Program-made: the position numbers and the translations under genes | Origin: Symbiodinium natans | Taxonomy: Eukaryota > Sar > Dinophyceae > Suessiales > Symbiodiniaceae | Reading direction: 5' to 3' | Length of the DNA stretch: 64,000 bases | NCBI GenBank assembly: GCA_905221605.1 | Contig: CAJNDS010001724.1 | Location: forward strand, 635,416-699,415 | In this document: piece after piece, positions 20,411 to 31,499 of the stretch | How positions within the stretch are numbered: the stretch's first letter is position 1 | Layout of the letters: the number at the start of each line of letters is the position of its first letter | Notes under the pieces: model-generated | Seen by the model: only the letters and a program-made list of their open reading frames with translations | Database searches by the model: none | What the model was told of the DNA's origin: nothing

Positions 20411-21151
20411 AAATAATAAGCCAAGCCAAAGACCAGAGTCTTCAAAAGTATGAAGGGGTTACAGAGGGACTTGACTTGAAACGACATTGACAGGAGGTTA
20501 AGAGTGTAGGGTAACTCAGAAAGCGAATGGAAGCGACTAGCAGAAACTCGGAGGTTATGGAGGAAAGAATTGGGAATGGATTAGATTCACTGGGGCCTCG
20601 CGAGACAAGAGTTCAGTTGACACCGTCAGAGATGCTGGACGTGGCGACTTGTTTGGGAACTACATTGTAAGGCCGTGAATGACGCCATCTGTGTTGCACC
20701 CTCTGCAATGTGTGACGCCATGTCAAGGTGTGTATGAAGGCGATGGCTAAGAGGCTTCGTGGAGTAAGATTGTTCAACCAGGTCGCCTATGCAGGTGGCA
20801 AAACGGGGGTTTGCGAAACTAAGGGAACCCTAATCTAGTCCTAAACCCTAAACCCTAAACCCTAAATAGTAAGGAGCCCCATAGGGTAGCCCTAACTTCG
20901 GAAACCCTAATCTACTTCAAACCAATCAGGCTCTAGGCTTGTGGAGGTTTGGGGCTTCCTTTAAGCAAAATATGCCAGGTAATCGAGGGCTCGGAAGCAA
21001 CACCAAGGATTCCCTTATACCACTATAAACTAGAGTAATCCCCCAACAACCCCCCAACAACCCTATTCTTATTATTAAGGCCCTAAACCCCAACCCGAAC
21101 CCCTAAATCTCAAACCCTAAACCCTAAACCCTACACCCTAAACCTCCCGAG
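20411..21151. other. Unique DNA, then short CCCTAAA groups
   Basis: 20411-20830 has no telomere-like repeats and no convincing frame. Short CCCTAAA groups lie at 20842-20865 and 21110-21143. The word AACCCTATTCTTATTATTAA at 21058 resembles AACCCTATTTTAATTATTAA at 55115, possibly a dispersed element. No gene supported. Confidence 0.45.
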
Positions 21152-21232
21152 CGGAGGTCCCTGCAAGCCGTCATCGAAGAAGCCAACACACGCATCCAGA
21201 AGCTTCAGCCTCTTTGGCCGGAAGGGTTCAAG
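21152..21232 (+). CDS. Exon with GC donor, helical segment
   Basis: An AACCTCCCGAG acceptor ends at 21151; the exon is exactly 27 codons, RRSLQAVIEEANTRIQKL then QPLWPEGFK, and ends at a GCACCC donor. CCCTAAA repeats lie on both sides. It looks like part of a coiled coil. Confidence 0.65.
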
Positions 21233-21235
21233 GCA

Positions 21236-22072
21236 CCCTAAACCCTAAACCCTAAACCCTAAACCCTAAAATCCTTAACCCAAAACCCTAAATCCTAAAC
21301 CCTAAACCCTAGACCTGGGATTCCTTGACCCCACGTGCAGGGCTGGGTGGGTCAAAAGCTTTTGGCGGAACCCCGGCGCTAACCCCGCTGTGTAGCCTAG
21401 ACTTCTATATGTCTTTTGGTCGGAGCCCCCTTGGGCTTGTGACAATGCCCTTAAACCCTAAACCCGAAACTCTGAACCCTTCAGGGTTCGGGGTCTCTGC
21501 GGATGAAAGAGGTTCAGGGTCCAGAGGTTGCAGCTGTTTCTTTCCAGGGGCGCCTTGGATGTAAGATCTGCGACACCCCCCAGTCAAACCGCCCTAGGAG
21601 TGAGATCAGCGCGGCACATCCACCCCCTTCACCGCGGCTCTGTGGGCACATGGGCTGCAAAACCCTAAACCCTAAACCCTAAACCCTAAACCCTAAACCC
21701 TAAACCCTAAACCCTAAACCCTAAACCCTAAACCCTAAACCCTAAACCCTAAACCCTAAACCCTAAACCAGGGTTAAGGGTGCAAGTTCAGGGTGACCAC
21801 TAGCACCCTTACTCCTTCCCCCCTTTTGTAAGATGAGACTCCCGAAATATGAACCCAGCAGAACAAACGAGCAAGCGGTACAAGTCTACTAACTAGGGAA
21901 CCTCAAAAAACCGGCTCCATTTTGCACATCCTGTTTATGTAAGTCTTCAATGATGCAATTTCCCCTCGAACAACCCCCTAAACCCTAAACCCTAAACCCT
22001 AAACCCTAAACCCTAAACCCTAGACCCTAAACGCCTGTGCGGACGCTTAAAGTCCCTAAACCCTCAACGCAG
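21236..22072. repeat. CCCTAAA arrays separated by unique DNA
   Basis: CCCTAAA arrays lie at 21236-21312, 21660-21770 (about sixteen units) and 21976-22032. The unique stretches between them have no supported gene. Confidence 0.85.
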
Positions 22073-22129
22073 GATGTACAAGGGTCCATTCCTGAAGCCT
22101 GGGACCTTGTCCCTTTGTGGGTCAGCTAC
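22073..22129 (+). CDS. Exon, unrecognised
   Basis: A CCCTCAACGCAG acceptor ends at 22072 and a GTGGGG donor begins at 22130. The exon is exactly 19 codons, DVQGSIPEAWDLVPLWVSY. It is flanked by CCCTAAA upstream and TTTGGGG/TTTAGGG downstream. Confidence 0.6.
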
Positions 22130-22134
22130 GTGGG

Positions 22135-22953
22135 GTTTGGGGTTTAGGGTTTAGGGTTTAGGATTTAGGGTTTAGGGTTTAGGGTTTAGGCCAAGTGGAG
22201 CCTTTTGAGTAAGAAGGTTGTAGGGATGCATGGCTTCATGTTCCTACTCTACTGTATGCAGGGTTTGGGGTTCAGGGTTTAGGGTTGTTGGATTTTGGGT
22301 TTTGGGGTTTAGGGTTTAGGGCTTTTGTTTTTTGGGTTTGGGGGTAGGGGTTTAGGGTTTTGGGGTTTAGGGTTTCGTACTGATGCTTTCAGTTTGGATA
22401 TGTCTCCCCAAGCACGAGTCTTGGGGAGAAGTGTCCATCTTTCAGTGCGCTGGCGCCGACCTCAGTCCATGCTTCAACCAAAAAAAGGGTTTTGGGGGTT
22501 TTAGGGTTTGGGGTTTACTGTAGGGTCTTGACGAGGTGCAGACCCGCATCCAGTGATCGCCAATTGTTGGATGCCTTTTCTTCCCCGAAACCCTCAACCG
22601 CAGATGCCCCATATAAACGCCCCGAACACCCCGGCAAGATCCTTAAGTCCTATTGAACCACCTCGAGCGCACCGCCTTCATCCCCCCGCAACAACCCTAA
22701 ACCCTAAACCCTATAAATATCCTCTTAATCCCCCTGCAACAAAAGCCCCGAAGCCTTGATCCTAAACCCCTACACCCGACACTCCTAACCCCTAAACCCA
22801 GTCTAAGCCTCTAAGCCCCTGAGCCCCTAAGCCCCTAACCCTAAACCCCTAAACCCCAAAAACCCTAAACCCTAGAGTATTATGTGATTAGGCCCTAGTC
22901 TTAAACCCTAAACCCTAAGATTATATGATTAAGCCCTAAACCCTCAAAACCAG
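22135..22953. repeat. TTTAGGG and CCCTAAA groups with one candidate exon
   Basis: G-rich units fill 22135-22190 and 22260-22375; C-rich units fill 22690-22945. The island 22397-22480 follows a GATGCTTTCAG acceptor and reads LDMSPQARVLGRSVHLSV in one frame and FGYVSPSTSLGEKCPSFS in another; I cannot choose between them. Confidence 0.6.
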
Positions 22954-23038
22954 GCGCAGCTACTCGATGACCAAAAGGCCGCCAACAGCCAACCCAGACC
23001 TGCCAGCGGACGAGACGACCGCATCCCGGCTGCCCTGG
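22954..23038 (+). CDS. Exon, polar segment, unrecognised
   Basis: A CTCAAAACCAG acceptor ends at 22953 and a GTTTGG donor begins at 23039. The frame reads AQLLDDQKAANSQPRPASG then RDDRIPAAL. CCCTAAA units precede it and G-rich repeats follow. Confidence 0.65.
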
Positions 23039-23040
23039 GT

Positions 23041-23560
23041 TTGGGAGTTTGGGAGGTTGCTTATCTTTTTTTTTGGGGGGGGGGGGGGGGGGGGGGTTTA
23101 GGTTTTAGGGTTTAGGGTTTAGGGTTTAGGGTTTAGGGTTTAGGGTTTAGCGGGTTAGGGTTTAGGGGGTTTAGGGGTTTCGGGATTTCGGGGTTTCGGG
23201 GTTTCGGGGTTTCTGGGTTTGGGGTGTATAGGGTCTGCCCCGGGTTTGGGAGGTTGCTTAGGGGCTTTTCAGGGGGTTTATCGTTTAGGTTCAGGGTTTT
23301 GGGGGAGCACCAGGGTTTAGGTTAAGCGTTCAGGGGGAGTTTTAGGGGTCTCGAGTTGGGAGTTTGGGGTGTTAGGGGGTTTGCAACATTGTGGGGTTTG
23401 GAAGGTTTGGTTGGTCGGTACCTAACAACGCAAGAGGTTAGGCGGGCTACTGGTGGTTGGAGGGCTGCAACGTTTGTACTTTAGAGGATTTAGGGGGTTG
23501 GGAGTTCGGGGTTTGGGTTTTTCGGGAGCGTTTAGGAGCTTAGGGCTCATAAGGTTAGGG
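23041..23560. repeat. 22-base G run and degenerate TTTAGGG repeats
   Basis: The G run at 23075-23096 is followed by TTTAGGG units (23103-23165) and drifted units with TTTCGGGG and TTTAGGGGG. No gene. Confidence 0.85.
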
Positions 23561-23599
23561 TTTAGGCATGGAGAAGTTAAGGATTTAGAAGTTACGTGT

Positions 23600-24270
23600 T
23601 TAGGGACTGGGAGTTTCGTGCGTAATGTTGCACCCGCAATATTCTAGGGGGCCGCTATTATGAAAAGTTTTTCGGCTATTCAGGATCTGGACCCTTTGTT
23701 TTGGAGGTCCGCTATAATGAAAAGTTTTCGGGCCGTGACTGTTTTTTTGAGGTGTCAGGAAGGCATAAGCTTCTCGAGAAGGAGAGATACTTGAAGCCTG
23801 AAGACTCGACCTGTCCAGGATCTCCGACAATCTTCTTTTTTCAGGGCGCCTTTTCTTTATAAATTCCTTACTTAAAACTAGATGATTCCATAGGCGAATC
23901 ATATCCGGAAAGGGGGTACCTTACGGAGGCCTCCGGACACACTTTAATACCTTTGTTTGGGGGCCCGCTATAATGCAAGTCTCCCGGGGCTCAGTCCTTC
24001 GGTTTTCAGGAAGGCATAAGCTTTCTCGAGAAGAAGGGCTACTTGAAGCCTGAAGCCTCGACCTTTCCAGGGTCGGGGGGGTAGCTTAGGGAGGCCTCCG
24101 GGCTCCGGACCCCTCCCCTGCCTGACTGTTTGGGGTCTTTTTTCATTCAGGGTCGCGACTGTTGAAGGGGGGGGGGGGGTAACTTATTAAAGCAGGTCCT
24201 AAGAGTTTTGTGATCATGGCTTGCAGGCTTTAGGGCAGACAGCGTGTAGAAGCTTGAATGAGGGTTTAGG
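23600..24270. repeat. Duplicated unique sequence
   Basis: A block of about 67 bp beginning TCAGGAAGGCATAAGCTT occurs at 23755-23822 and, with few differences, at 24007-24073. The words CCGCTATAATGAAAAGTTTT (23709) and CCGCTATAATGCAAGTCTCC (23961) are also shared. A G run lies at 24168-24178. This looks like a decayed duplication or element, not a gene. Confidence 0.6.
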
Positions 24271-24332
24271 GTTTAGGGTTTAGGGTCGCTCATAGGGTTT
24301 AGGGTTTGGCCACACATCGCCGCGAGGGGCTG

Positions 24333-24680
<348 letters not shown>

Positions 24681-24938
24681 CGTGGTTAGCAAGCCTGTGC
24701 AAAAGGGCTTCGAGTATAGGAGCACAATGCTTAGGGCTGAGGGCTTCGTGAACAAGACTCTGATCCGGGTTTGACATCGGCAAACTTCTGAAAACAAAAG
24801 AGGATGCGAGTTACCTTGGCACACCCCCTGCAGTTTAGGGTCAGCGTTTAGGGTGTAGGGTTTTGGCTTTAGGGTCGCGCTGAGGCAACATTGACCCCCG
24901 ATCCGTCATTGAATCGCAAAGCGACCATCTCTTCACAG

Positions 24939-24984
24939 AATCTGTCGACGTCCGCTCAGGCTGCCTCTGGGTCCTTTGTGCGGG
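24939..24984 (+). CDS. Candidate small exon
   Basis: A CATCTCTTCACAG acceptor ends at 24938 and a GTTTGA donor begins at 24985. One frame reads NLSTSAQAASGSFVR. TTTAGGG units follow at 24990-25045. Confidence 0.42.
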
Positions 24985-25234
24985 GTTTGAGGGTTTAGGG
25001 TTTAGGGTTTAGGGTTGGTTTAGGGTTTAGGGTTTACGGTTTAGGGTGTAGGGTCTGGGGTTGAGGGTTTGGGGGTTGGGGGTTTGGGGTTTGGGGTTGG
25101 GATTGTGTGGAGTTGAGGGTTGGGATGTTCCCCCTAACAGTCCTGAATAGGGATCATGGTACCCCCTCAGGGATTTGCGTCCATGTACTCTTTGTTTGGG
25201 GTCTCTTCAAGTGTTTGTATGTACAAACATAACC

Positions 25235-25690
25235 CCACCAAAACCTGACAAAAACGCAACAAGACCTGACAAAAACACAACAAAACCTGACAAAAACCCA
25301 ACAAAACCTGACAAATGCATCATCTGAAGAAACACATAATCGCCATCAATGAAGGCAGTTTCTCGTCGCACAAATCGCACGGAGGGTGCTTTCACAAATC
25401 GGACATCGGGTGCGCAAACCTGGGCAAGCAGTGTTCGGAGCACTACAACCTGACATTTTCCCACTGCAGCCTGGCCTTTTCCCACCCTTTCATTGATAAC
25501 TACATCCTCACATTTTTTGTGGCCTCAACCTGACCTGACCTAACATTTCCCACCCTTTCCCCACTACAACCTGATACTTTCCCACTAAAACCTGACATTT
25601 TCCCACTAAAACCTGACATTTTCCCACTAAAACCTGACATTTCCCACTAAAACCTGACATTTTCCCACTAAAACCTGACATTTTCCCACT
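25235..25690. repeat. 21-bp CCTGACA repeats in two blocks
   Basis: Block 1 (25240-25318) has the unit ACCTGACAAAAACACAACAA plus one base, about four copies. Block 2 (25555-25690) has CCTGACATTTTCCCACTAAA plus one base, about six copies. Both share CCTGACA and a 21-bp period. They produce Phe-Val-Gly or Lys-Cys-Gln-like open frames that I do not consider genes. Confidence 0.88.
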
Positions 25691-27640
25691 TTTCGGTCGT
25701 GCCTCAGGCACACCAAAATAAACATAGACTTGAGTTTAAAGAGGAACGAAATGCTGCTCTTTTTTTCGAGCACTCCCACTTTTCGGCCGGGTGGATGAGC
25801 GAGCAGCATAGGCCATGGAGATCGAAGAGCCAATCCAGACTGCTGGGTTTAGGGTTTAGGTTTGACGACACCAACGAAATCCCAAAACTACCTTGGGAGG
25901 GAATATGTCAGGTTTTTCCGGTTTGTGACAACCCGTTTTTTCATGTGAAGAGTACCCTTTTTGAAAGGCACAACACGAATATCTAAGACCCCCTATTCGA
26001 ATCCCGATTCAGGACTGCTAGTATAAGGGGGAAGATCCCACATTGAGGGTTGAGGGTTTAGAGTTTAGGGTTTAGGGATAGGGCTTAGGGTTTATAACTG
26101 TACTTATATGGGTTTAGGTCAGTCTCATGAGCTGCACAGCTTTTTGTGCAGGGTTTGGGGTTGTGGAGAACACCATGTGTTGGGGTATGTTGGGGTTGCT
26201 GGTTTCGGGTTTAGGCCTAAACCCTAAACCCTAAACCCTAAACCCTAAACCCTAAACCCTTAGGGCGTCGTGTTGAGCTTGTCATAGCCACCCAGCGGTT
26301 TGGCGTTGAGGCCTAGGGCTTAGGATCTCAATTGCTCGAGGTATGGTAAAACAAGGGCCCAAAAGCACACATAAACCCTATACCCTATACCCTTAACCCT
26401 AAACCCTAAACCCTAAACCCTAAACCACAGGGCTCATAGAAACGGCTTGTCGAGCCCTGAGTTGCCTTTGCAAATCCAAGACGCCAATGCCATCCCATTT
26501 CTTTCTCAAGCACTACTTAGGGCCCTGAACCCTGAACTTCCTAAACCCTGAACTTCCTAAACCCTGAACTTCCTAAACCCTAAACCCTAAACCCTAAACC
26601 CTAAACCCTGTTGTTGAAGGATGTCACGAGTTTGTTCCTTCTGTGCCGGCAGGAGACGCGGGCAGCCAGGAGTCGCCTGGCCGTCACCCCATAGGTTGAG
26701 GATTCAAGGGGACGTAGGATTTTTAGGGCCCTAAACCCTAAACCCTAAACCCTAAACCCTAGCTCTAAACCCTAGCCCTAAACCCTAAACCCTAAACCCT
26801 GGAGTTTAGGGTTTAGGGTTTGCCGGCGCCCCAAGTCCGGATGCAAAGGGTTTATTAGAGAAAAGGTGATAGGGTTTAGGGTTTGCAATTGTAGGGTTAT
26901 GGTTGACTGGCTGTTGAAAGCAAGCCCTGAACCCCGGGCTCTCAAAGCCTGAAAGCTCAACCCGAAGTCCTTCAATGTTCCTTTGCACCAGACCAAAACC
27001 CTGTAAACCTTATAAACCCTATGAATCGAGAATCCTGAATCCTGAATCCTATGAACCCTATGAACCTGATGAACCCTATAAACCTATCAACCCCAGAGAC
27101 CCTACAAACCCTATAAACCCTACAATTGCCCTATAAACCCTAAACCCTATAAACCCTATAAACCCTAGAGACCCTACAAACCCTACAAACCCTAAACCTT
27201 TCCACTTTCCCCGTTTGAGGGGCTAGTTGCTTGTTGCCTGACGGTATAGAGTGCCCACGAGGATATCAGTAGCGCCCTTGTTCGTTCTCAGGGCTTCAGT
27301 TCCCTTCTACAAACCCTCCCGAACCACAAAATTCTGGAATATTGGTGCCGTGATAATAACAAGGCCCTGTTTATAGACCCCCAAATAGTTGGATCCCCTT
27401 CTAACAAGGACCCCAATAAGGTACCCCAAACATCGTAAACCCCCATCAGTCACCTGGGGTGAAGGGTGTAATGGTTCAAGGATGTGGGTGACTACAGGGC
27501 AGGTCCTATGGACGTGGAAGTTTGTCTCCGGCTCCTCTAGAATTGGGCCCGGGAGTCGCGATTTACCTCCCCCAGAAGCATGCCTGTGACCCACTGCAAA
27601 TAGAAACCCTCATCCGCCTGGTCCTTGCAACCCAAATTTA
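25691..27640. repeat. Telomere-like arrays and unique DNA; candidate exons at 26.4-26.7 kb
   Basis: The right end of element C lies at 25986-26039. CCCTAAA arrays lie at 26215-26260, 26393-26427, 26576-26610 and 26730-26797. CCCTATAAA/CCCTACAAA variants fill 27000-27200. The island 26428-26520 (frame LIETACRALSCLCKSKTPM) follows CCACAG and may be an exon. The island 26657-26692 lies between CCGGCAG and GTTGAGG. Both are tentative. Confidence 0.55.
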
Positions 27641-27644
27641 GGCT

Positions 27645-28240
27645 TAGGGTTTAGGGTTTAGGGTTTAGGGTTTAGGGTTTAGGGTTTAGGGTTTAGGGTT
27701 TAGGGTTTAGGGTTTAGGGCTACTAAAATCCCGAAGCCATCCGGCTGGGAACACATCCTGAACCGCACAACTGCAATATAGGGGGCGGACGAATTTCTAG
27801 GAATATCCCGTTATCGTCCCTTTACATTTATATCTATATATATATATATATCTGTATATATATATATATATGTGTATATATATATATGTATATATACCTA
27901 CAATAACCAACCCCCCCCCCCCCCCTCCCCAAGTCCCTGTTCTAGTTATTTCGGCCCCGATAGTACCCACAGCCAAGATCACGCACGCGTCACTCGTGCG
28001 CCTAAGCTGCCATCTTCAAGGGTTTAGGGTTTAGGGTTTAGGGTTTAGGGTTTAGGGTTTCCTGCGAAGGTCTGGAGTGTTCAGAGGCTCAGGGTTCAAA
28101 GGGTCGACTCTCTGCGCAGGGGCCACCCGAAGGTAGAGATGGCATTGAGGGTTTAGGATTTAGGGATTAGGGTTTAGGGTTTAGGGTTTGGGGTTTAGGG
28201 TTTAGGGATTAGCGATTAGGGACTAGGGTATGGGATTCCG
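27645..28240. repeat. TTTAGGG arrays, AT-rich tract, C run
   Basis: TTTAGGG units fill 27645-27720, 28018-28060 and 28145-28230 (the last with TTTAGGGA variants). An alternating TA/TATATATG tract lies at 27825-27898 and a C run at 27911-27925. No gene. Confidence 0.88.
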
Positions 28241-29357
28241 GCCGTGAGACTTTGCGCGTGTTCAAGTTTAGACGCTGTAGGGGATTTGATTGAGACACTT
28301 CAGGAAATTAGTGGGCGAGTCTTCCTCAAGTTTTGTGTCGGTGGGCGTCTACTTCGTTGGAGAATGTCACTGACACACACACAGGCCTAGCTTGCACACA
28401 GTCAAAGCAGATGAACGTAACTTCGCAAGGCACTTTGCCCTGGGCTTAGGACCCCAAGGTTGAGCTTCTTTGTACATGCTGCAAGAGGGTAGACACAGCA
28501 GCTAGAGCTGTTGAAGCTAAACGACTGAGGGTTTCATGCAATAGGATCTAGGGTTTTGGTGTTAGGGTTTAGGGTTTAGGGTTTAGGGTTTAGGGTTTAG
28601 GGTTTAGGGCTTAGGGTTTAGGGTTTAGGGTTTAGGGTTTGGGGTGTAGGCTCTGCCAGGCTACGGTGGTTGTGTTTGTGTGCAAGTTCTCGGGCATCCT
28701 AGAAAGCTCCCCCTTCATTCGAACTGGGAGCATCTGCGTGGTAGACCCGAAGCCCTAAACCCTAAACCCTAAACCCTAAACCCTAAACCCTAAACCCTAA
28801 ACCCTAAACCCTAAACCCTAAACCCTAAACCCTAAACCCTAGACCCTAGACCCGAGACCCGAGACCCTAAACCCTAAACCCTAAACCCTAAACCCTAAAC
28901 CCTAAACCAACCCTAAACCCTACACCCTAAGCCCTAAGCCCTAAACCCAAAACCCACAACCAACTGGAAGTCCCAATCCCGAAGTGCCCAAGCCCCATAT
29001 GGTCCCCGTGCACCTGCCGTACCCTCAACCCCTTCAACAACGGCCCCGGGCCCTGGCAGCAAAATAGCCACCCTAAACCCCAAACCCTAAACCCTAAACC
29101 CTAAACCCTAAACCCTAAACCCTAAACCCTAAACCCTAAACCAGAGACCTCCTGGAGGTACATGGGGGCTTCTAAGGAGGGCTGTAGGTACCACGTACCC
29201 CAAATAGGGTTCGAAGTATACTTCCCATACTTTGAACCCCACTCATGACTACCCCCTGAACCTTCAAGCTTAAACCTGGGTTCATACTATGGAATGAGGG
29301 AATTAGGCACCATACGAACCCCCCATAAAATTAATAAGCCCTAAACCCTAAACCGAG
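28241..29357. repeat. Unique stretch then long TTTAGGG and CCCTAAA arrays
   Basis: 28241-28540 is unique; one frame (ending MSLTHTQA before TAG) is open for 48 codons but has no borders. TTTAGGG units fill 28565-28640 and CCCTAAA arrays fill 28750-28905 and 29072-29142. Again the G-rich block lies upstream of the C-rich block. Confidence 0.7.
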
Positions 29358-29417
29358 GTTGTGACAGACGATCCGGACCTGCAGGGCACCGAGGATGTGG
29401 CTCGGCCGTCGTGGACC
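29358..29417 (+). CDS. Exon, acidic segment, unrecognised
   Basis: An AAACCGAG acceptor ends at 29357 and a GTAAAA donor begins at 29418. The exon is exactly 20 codons and includes DDPDLQGTEDVARPSW. CCCTAAA lies upstream and TTTAGGG (29430-29452) downstream. Confidence 0.6.
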
Positions 29418-29747
29418 GTAAAAGGCGTAGGGTTTAGGGTTTAGGGTTTAGGGCTAAAGAGGTTCTTTAGCAGTTGAATGGTTAACCTTCTTGGGGTATG
29501 TATACTTACATGCCAAACCCTAAACCCTAGACCCCCTGCCAGAATTGAAAGGTCAAGTCTTTTTGGGCCATGCCAAGGTAGCCACCTCCCAAACTAGTTA
29601 ACGCGGCATGGGGAGCTTTTGCCGTGCTGTTCCTTCTTGGCCGGTTTACAGTTGGAGTTTAGGGTCTAGGCTTTAGGCTTTAGGGTTCAGGGTTTAGGGT
29701 CTTTACTGTCAGGTTTAGGGCTTCGCACGTTGGCGGTCCTCTGCAAG

Positions 29748-29829
29748 GGGGTTAGAGGATGCGCGAGCTGAGGAGCAGGAGCAGTTCCACCGCATCGATA
29801 CCTCTAAGAATGGCGACTTGGATACATAC
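29748..29829 (+). CDS. Exon encoding most of an EF-hand calcium-binding loop
   Basis: The frame reads LEDARAEEQEQFHRI and then DTSKNGDLDTY, the first eleven positions of a canonical EF-hand loop (Asp1, Ser3, Asn5, Gly6, Asp7, Leu8), preceded by an acidic helix with Phe in the expected place. The exon stops at a GTTTGG donor exactly after loop position 11, so the usual Glu at position 12 would come from the next exon. An AG at 29754-29755 is an alternative acceptor. This suggests a calcium-sensing region in the upstream gene. Confidence 0.55.
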
Positions 29830-29879
29830 GTTTGGGCAGTTCTCTACATGAGGCTTTCATTTTTTGGGGTTCCTATCAA

Positions 29880-30178
29880 CAGATGGTTTTTGGTTTTGGG
29901 TTTTGGGGTGTAGGGTTTAGGGCCAAAAGGGTTCAGGGGTTTGGGGCCGGAAGAAGCCAGGGTCAGTCGGACACGAGCTCGCTTCACTCAGGCTAGTGGG
30001 CCCACCTTGTCTTTGCAGGCTCATAAGCATGCCCCCTAGCCTTCATGAAGCTTTTCTCCGAGAACTGATAGCACTTTGGCATAGTGGGGCAACATTTTGC
30101 ATTTTTCCAAAGGTACTTAAACTCAATAAGGAATAGACATGTAATGTCTGACTACTATCCTTAACCATGCAGTAGCAG
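29880..30178. other. Unique intron-like DNA
   Basis: Apart from short TTTTGGGTTT motifs at 29888-29915 this stretch is unique, with no supported exon. Confidence 0.45.
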
Positions 30179-30259
30179 CAGATCGACCGAAGGTCACCTC
30201 TCCGCGAAGGAGGTTACTGCCATCGCGCTGACGCACGGTCCGCGGGCAGCAGGACGAGA
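30179..30259 (+). CDS. Exon, possible second EF-hand
   Basis: With the CAG acceptor at 30176-30178 the exon enters in phase 2 and reads RSTEGHLSAKEV, followed by TAIALTHGPRAAG, ending at a GTAGGG donor. If the preceding exon supplies GA, the first codon is GAC and the loop becomes D-R-S-T-E-G-H-L-S-A-K-E, which has Asp1, Ser3, Gly6, Leu8 and Glu12 of an EF-hand. This depends on an unplaced junction. Confidence 0.5.
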
Positions 30260-30261
30260 GT

Positions 30262-30417
30262 AGGGTTTAGGGTTTAGGGTTTAGGGTTTAGGGTTTAGGG
30301 TTTAGGGTTTAGGGTTTAGGGTTTAGGGTTTAGGGTTTAGGGTTTAGGGTTTAGGGTTTAGGGTTTAGGGTTTAGGGTATCAGGGTTTAGGGTTTTAGGG
30401 TTTAGGGTTTAGGCATT
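30262..30417. repeat. TTTAGGG array directly after a donor
   Basis: About twenty TTTAGGG units begin within a few bases of the GTAGGG donor at 30260. CCCTAAA arrays follow at 30785-31115 before the next exon, so the intron is G-rich at its start and C-rich at its end. Confidence 0.95.
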
Positions 30418-30520
30418 TCGAGGGTTTGAGGGTTCAGGGGTTTACTACTGTTTGCTTAAGAACCCCCCCAAATGTGGGGGTGTGGGCTTGCCAATGAGAT
30501 TCGCTGTGTGTCCATGTGAA

Positions 30521-30615
30521 ACAGGGGTTTATATTACTGCTACTTGGTGAGCGTAGAATAAGGTTCCTTTGTACTATTGGTGAGTGTATATATTGGGTGT
30601 CCTTTTGTGGATACA
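30521..30615 (+). mobile_element. Dispersed element G, copy 1
   Basis: The 95 bp beginning GGGGTTTATATTACTGCTAC and ending GTCCTTTTGTGGATACAAG match, in reverse complement, the sequence at 55374-55480. Shared words include TTGGTGAG, TATATTGGGTGTC and AGGTTCCTTT-like sequence. The two copies lie about 25 kb apart in opposite orientation; no coding capacity. Confidence 0.6.
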
Positions 30616-30779
30616 AGGCTAAACCCTAAACCCAAAACCCTAAATCCTGCTTCAATGTCTCTCCCTCGCTCTTCGTCCTCATGCAGAAACTTTGGGGACA
30701 GACCTTACAGCCTAATCCCTGATCCCTGAAACCCTGATCCATGGTAAACCCTAAAGCATAAACGCTAATGAACCCCTAA

Positions 30780-31115
30780 ACCCAAAACCCTAAGAACCCT
30801 AAACCCCAAGAACCAAGAACCCTAAACCCTAAACCCTAAACCCAACCAACCCTAAACGCTAAGAACCCTAAGCCCCAAGAACCCTAAACCCTAAACCCTA
30901 AACCCTAAACCCTAAACCCTAAACCCTAAACCCTAAACCCTAAACCCAAAACCCTAAACCCTAAACCCTAACCCCTAAACCTAAACCCTAAACCCTAAAC
31001 CCTAAACCCTAAACCCTAAACCCTAAACCCTAAACCCTAAACCCTAAACCCTAAACCCTAAACCCTAAACCCAACCAACCCTAAACCCTAAGAGCCCTAA
31101 GAACCCTAAACCCTC
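30780..31115. repeat. CCCTAAA array with CCCTAAG and AACCAACCC interruptions
   Basis: More than thirty units, the cleanest from 30885 to 31070. It ends about 10 bp before the acceptor of the exon at 31125. Confidence 0.93.
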
Positions 31116-31124
31116 AAGACCCAG

Positions 31125-31207
31125 GTGCGCAGGTGACCGTTGCGAGCTCCATCAAAGCCATCCAATACGTGAGCTTACGGCTCAACGAGGACTGCGGGTC
31201 TAGACTT
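31125..31207 (+). CDS. Exon, unrecognised
   Basis: An AAGACCCAG acceptor ends at 31124 and a GTAGGG donor begins at 31208. The frame (two bases in) gives exactly 27 codons: AQVTVASSIKAIQYVSLRL then NEDCGSRL. It is flanked by CCCTAAA upstream and TTTAGGG downstream. No domain is recognised. Confidence 0.68.
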
Positions 31208-31283
31208 GTAGGGTTTAGGGTTTAGGATGTAGGGTTTAGGGTTGAGGGCCTCCAAAGTCCGTTGCTCAAAAAAGGGTTCATGG

Positions 31284-31409
31284 CCACTTATAACACTAGC
31301 TAGGGCACTTATATCCCTACTTATAGCATCTGATAGCTACGTGGGTACTGATATCCCTCTTTGGGGCATTTATAACCCTACTTCTAGCTGCCCATGCACC
31401 TCCAAGTAG
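31284..31409. mobile_element. Element A, diverged copy
   Basis: The right end CCCATGCACCTCCAAGTAGG matches family A, and internal CTTATA/CCCTACTT words recur, but the left terminus is not recognisable. Confidence 0.45.
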
Positions 31410-31442
31410 GGCGGGTGTGGGCTGAAGATATACATTGCAAAG

Positions 31443-31478
31443 GCCTGGGTTCCGGAGCGCGTAGCTTGGGATGTGAAG
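31443..31478 (+). CDS. Small exon
   Basis: The stretch between TTGCAAAG and a GTTTGG donor encodes exactly 12 codons, AWVPERVAWDVK. Its phase (0 in, 0 out) agrees with the preceding exon at 31125-31207, which also ends in phase 0. Confidence 0.5.
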
Positions 31479-31499
31479 GTTTGGGGGTTTAGGTTCTTT

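Noticed and set aside
25235-25690. CRISPR array
   Set aside because: The 21-bp units are contiguous without unique spacers, and the genome is eukaryotic.
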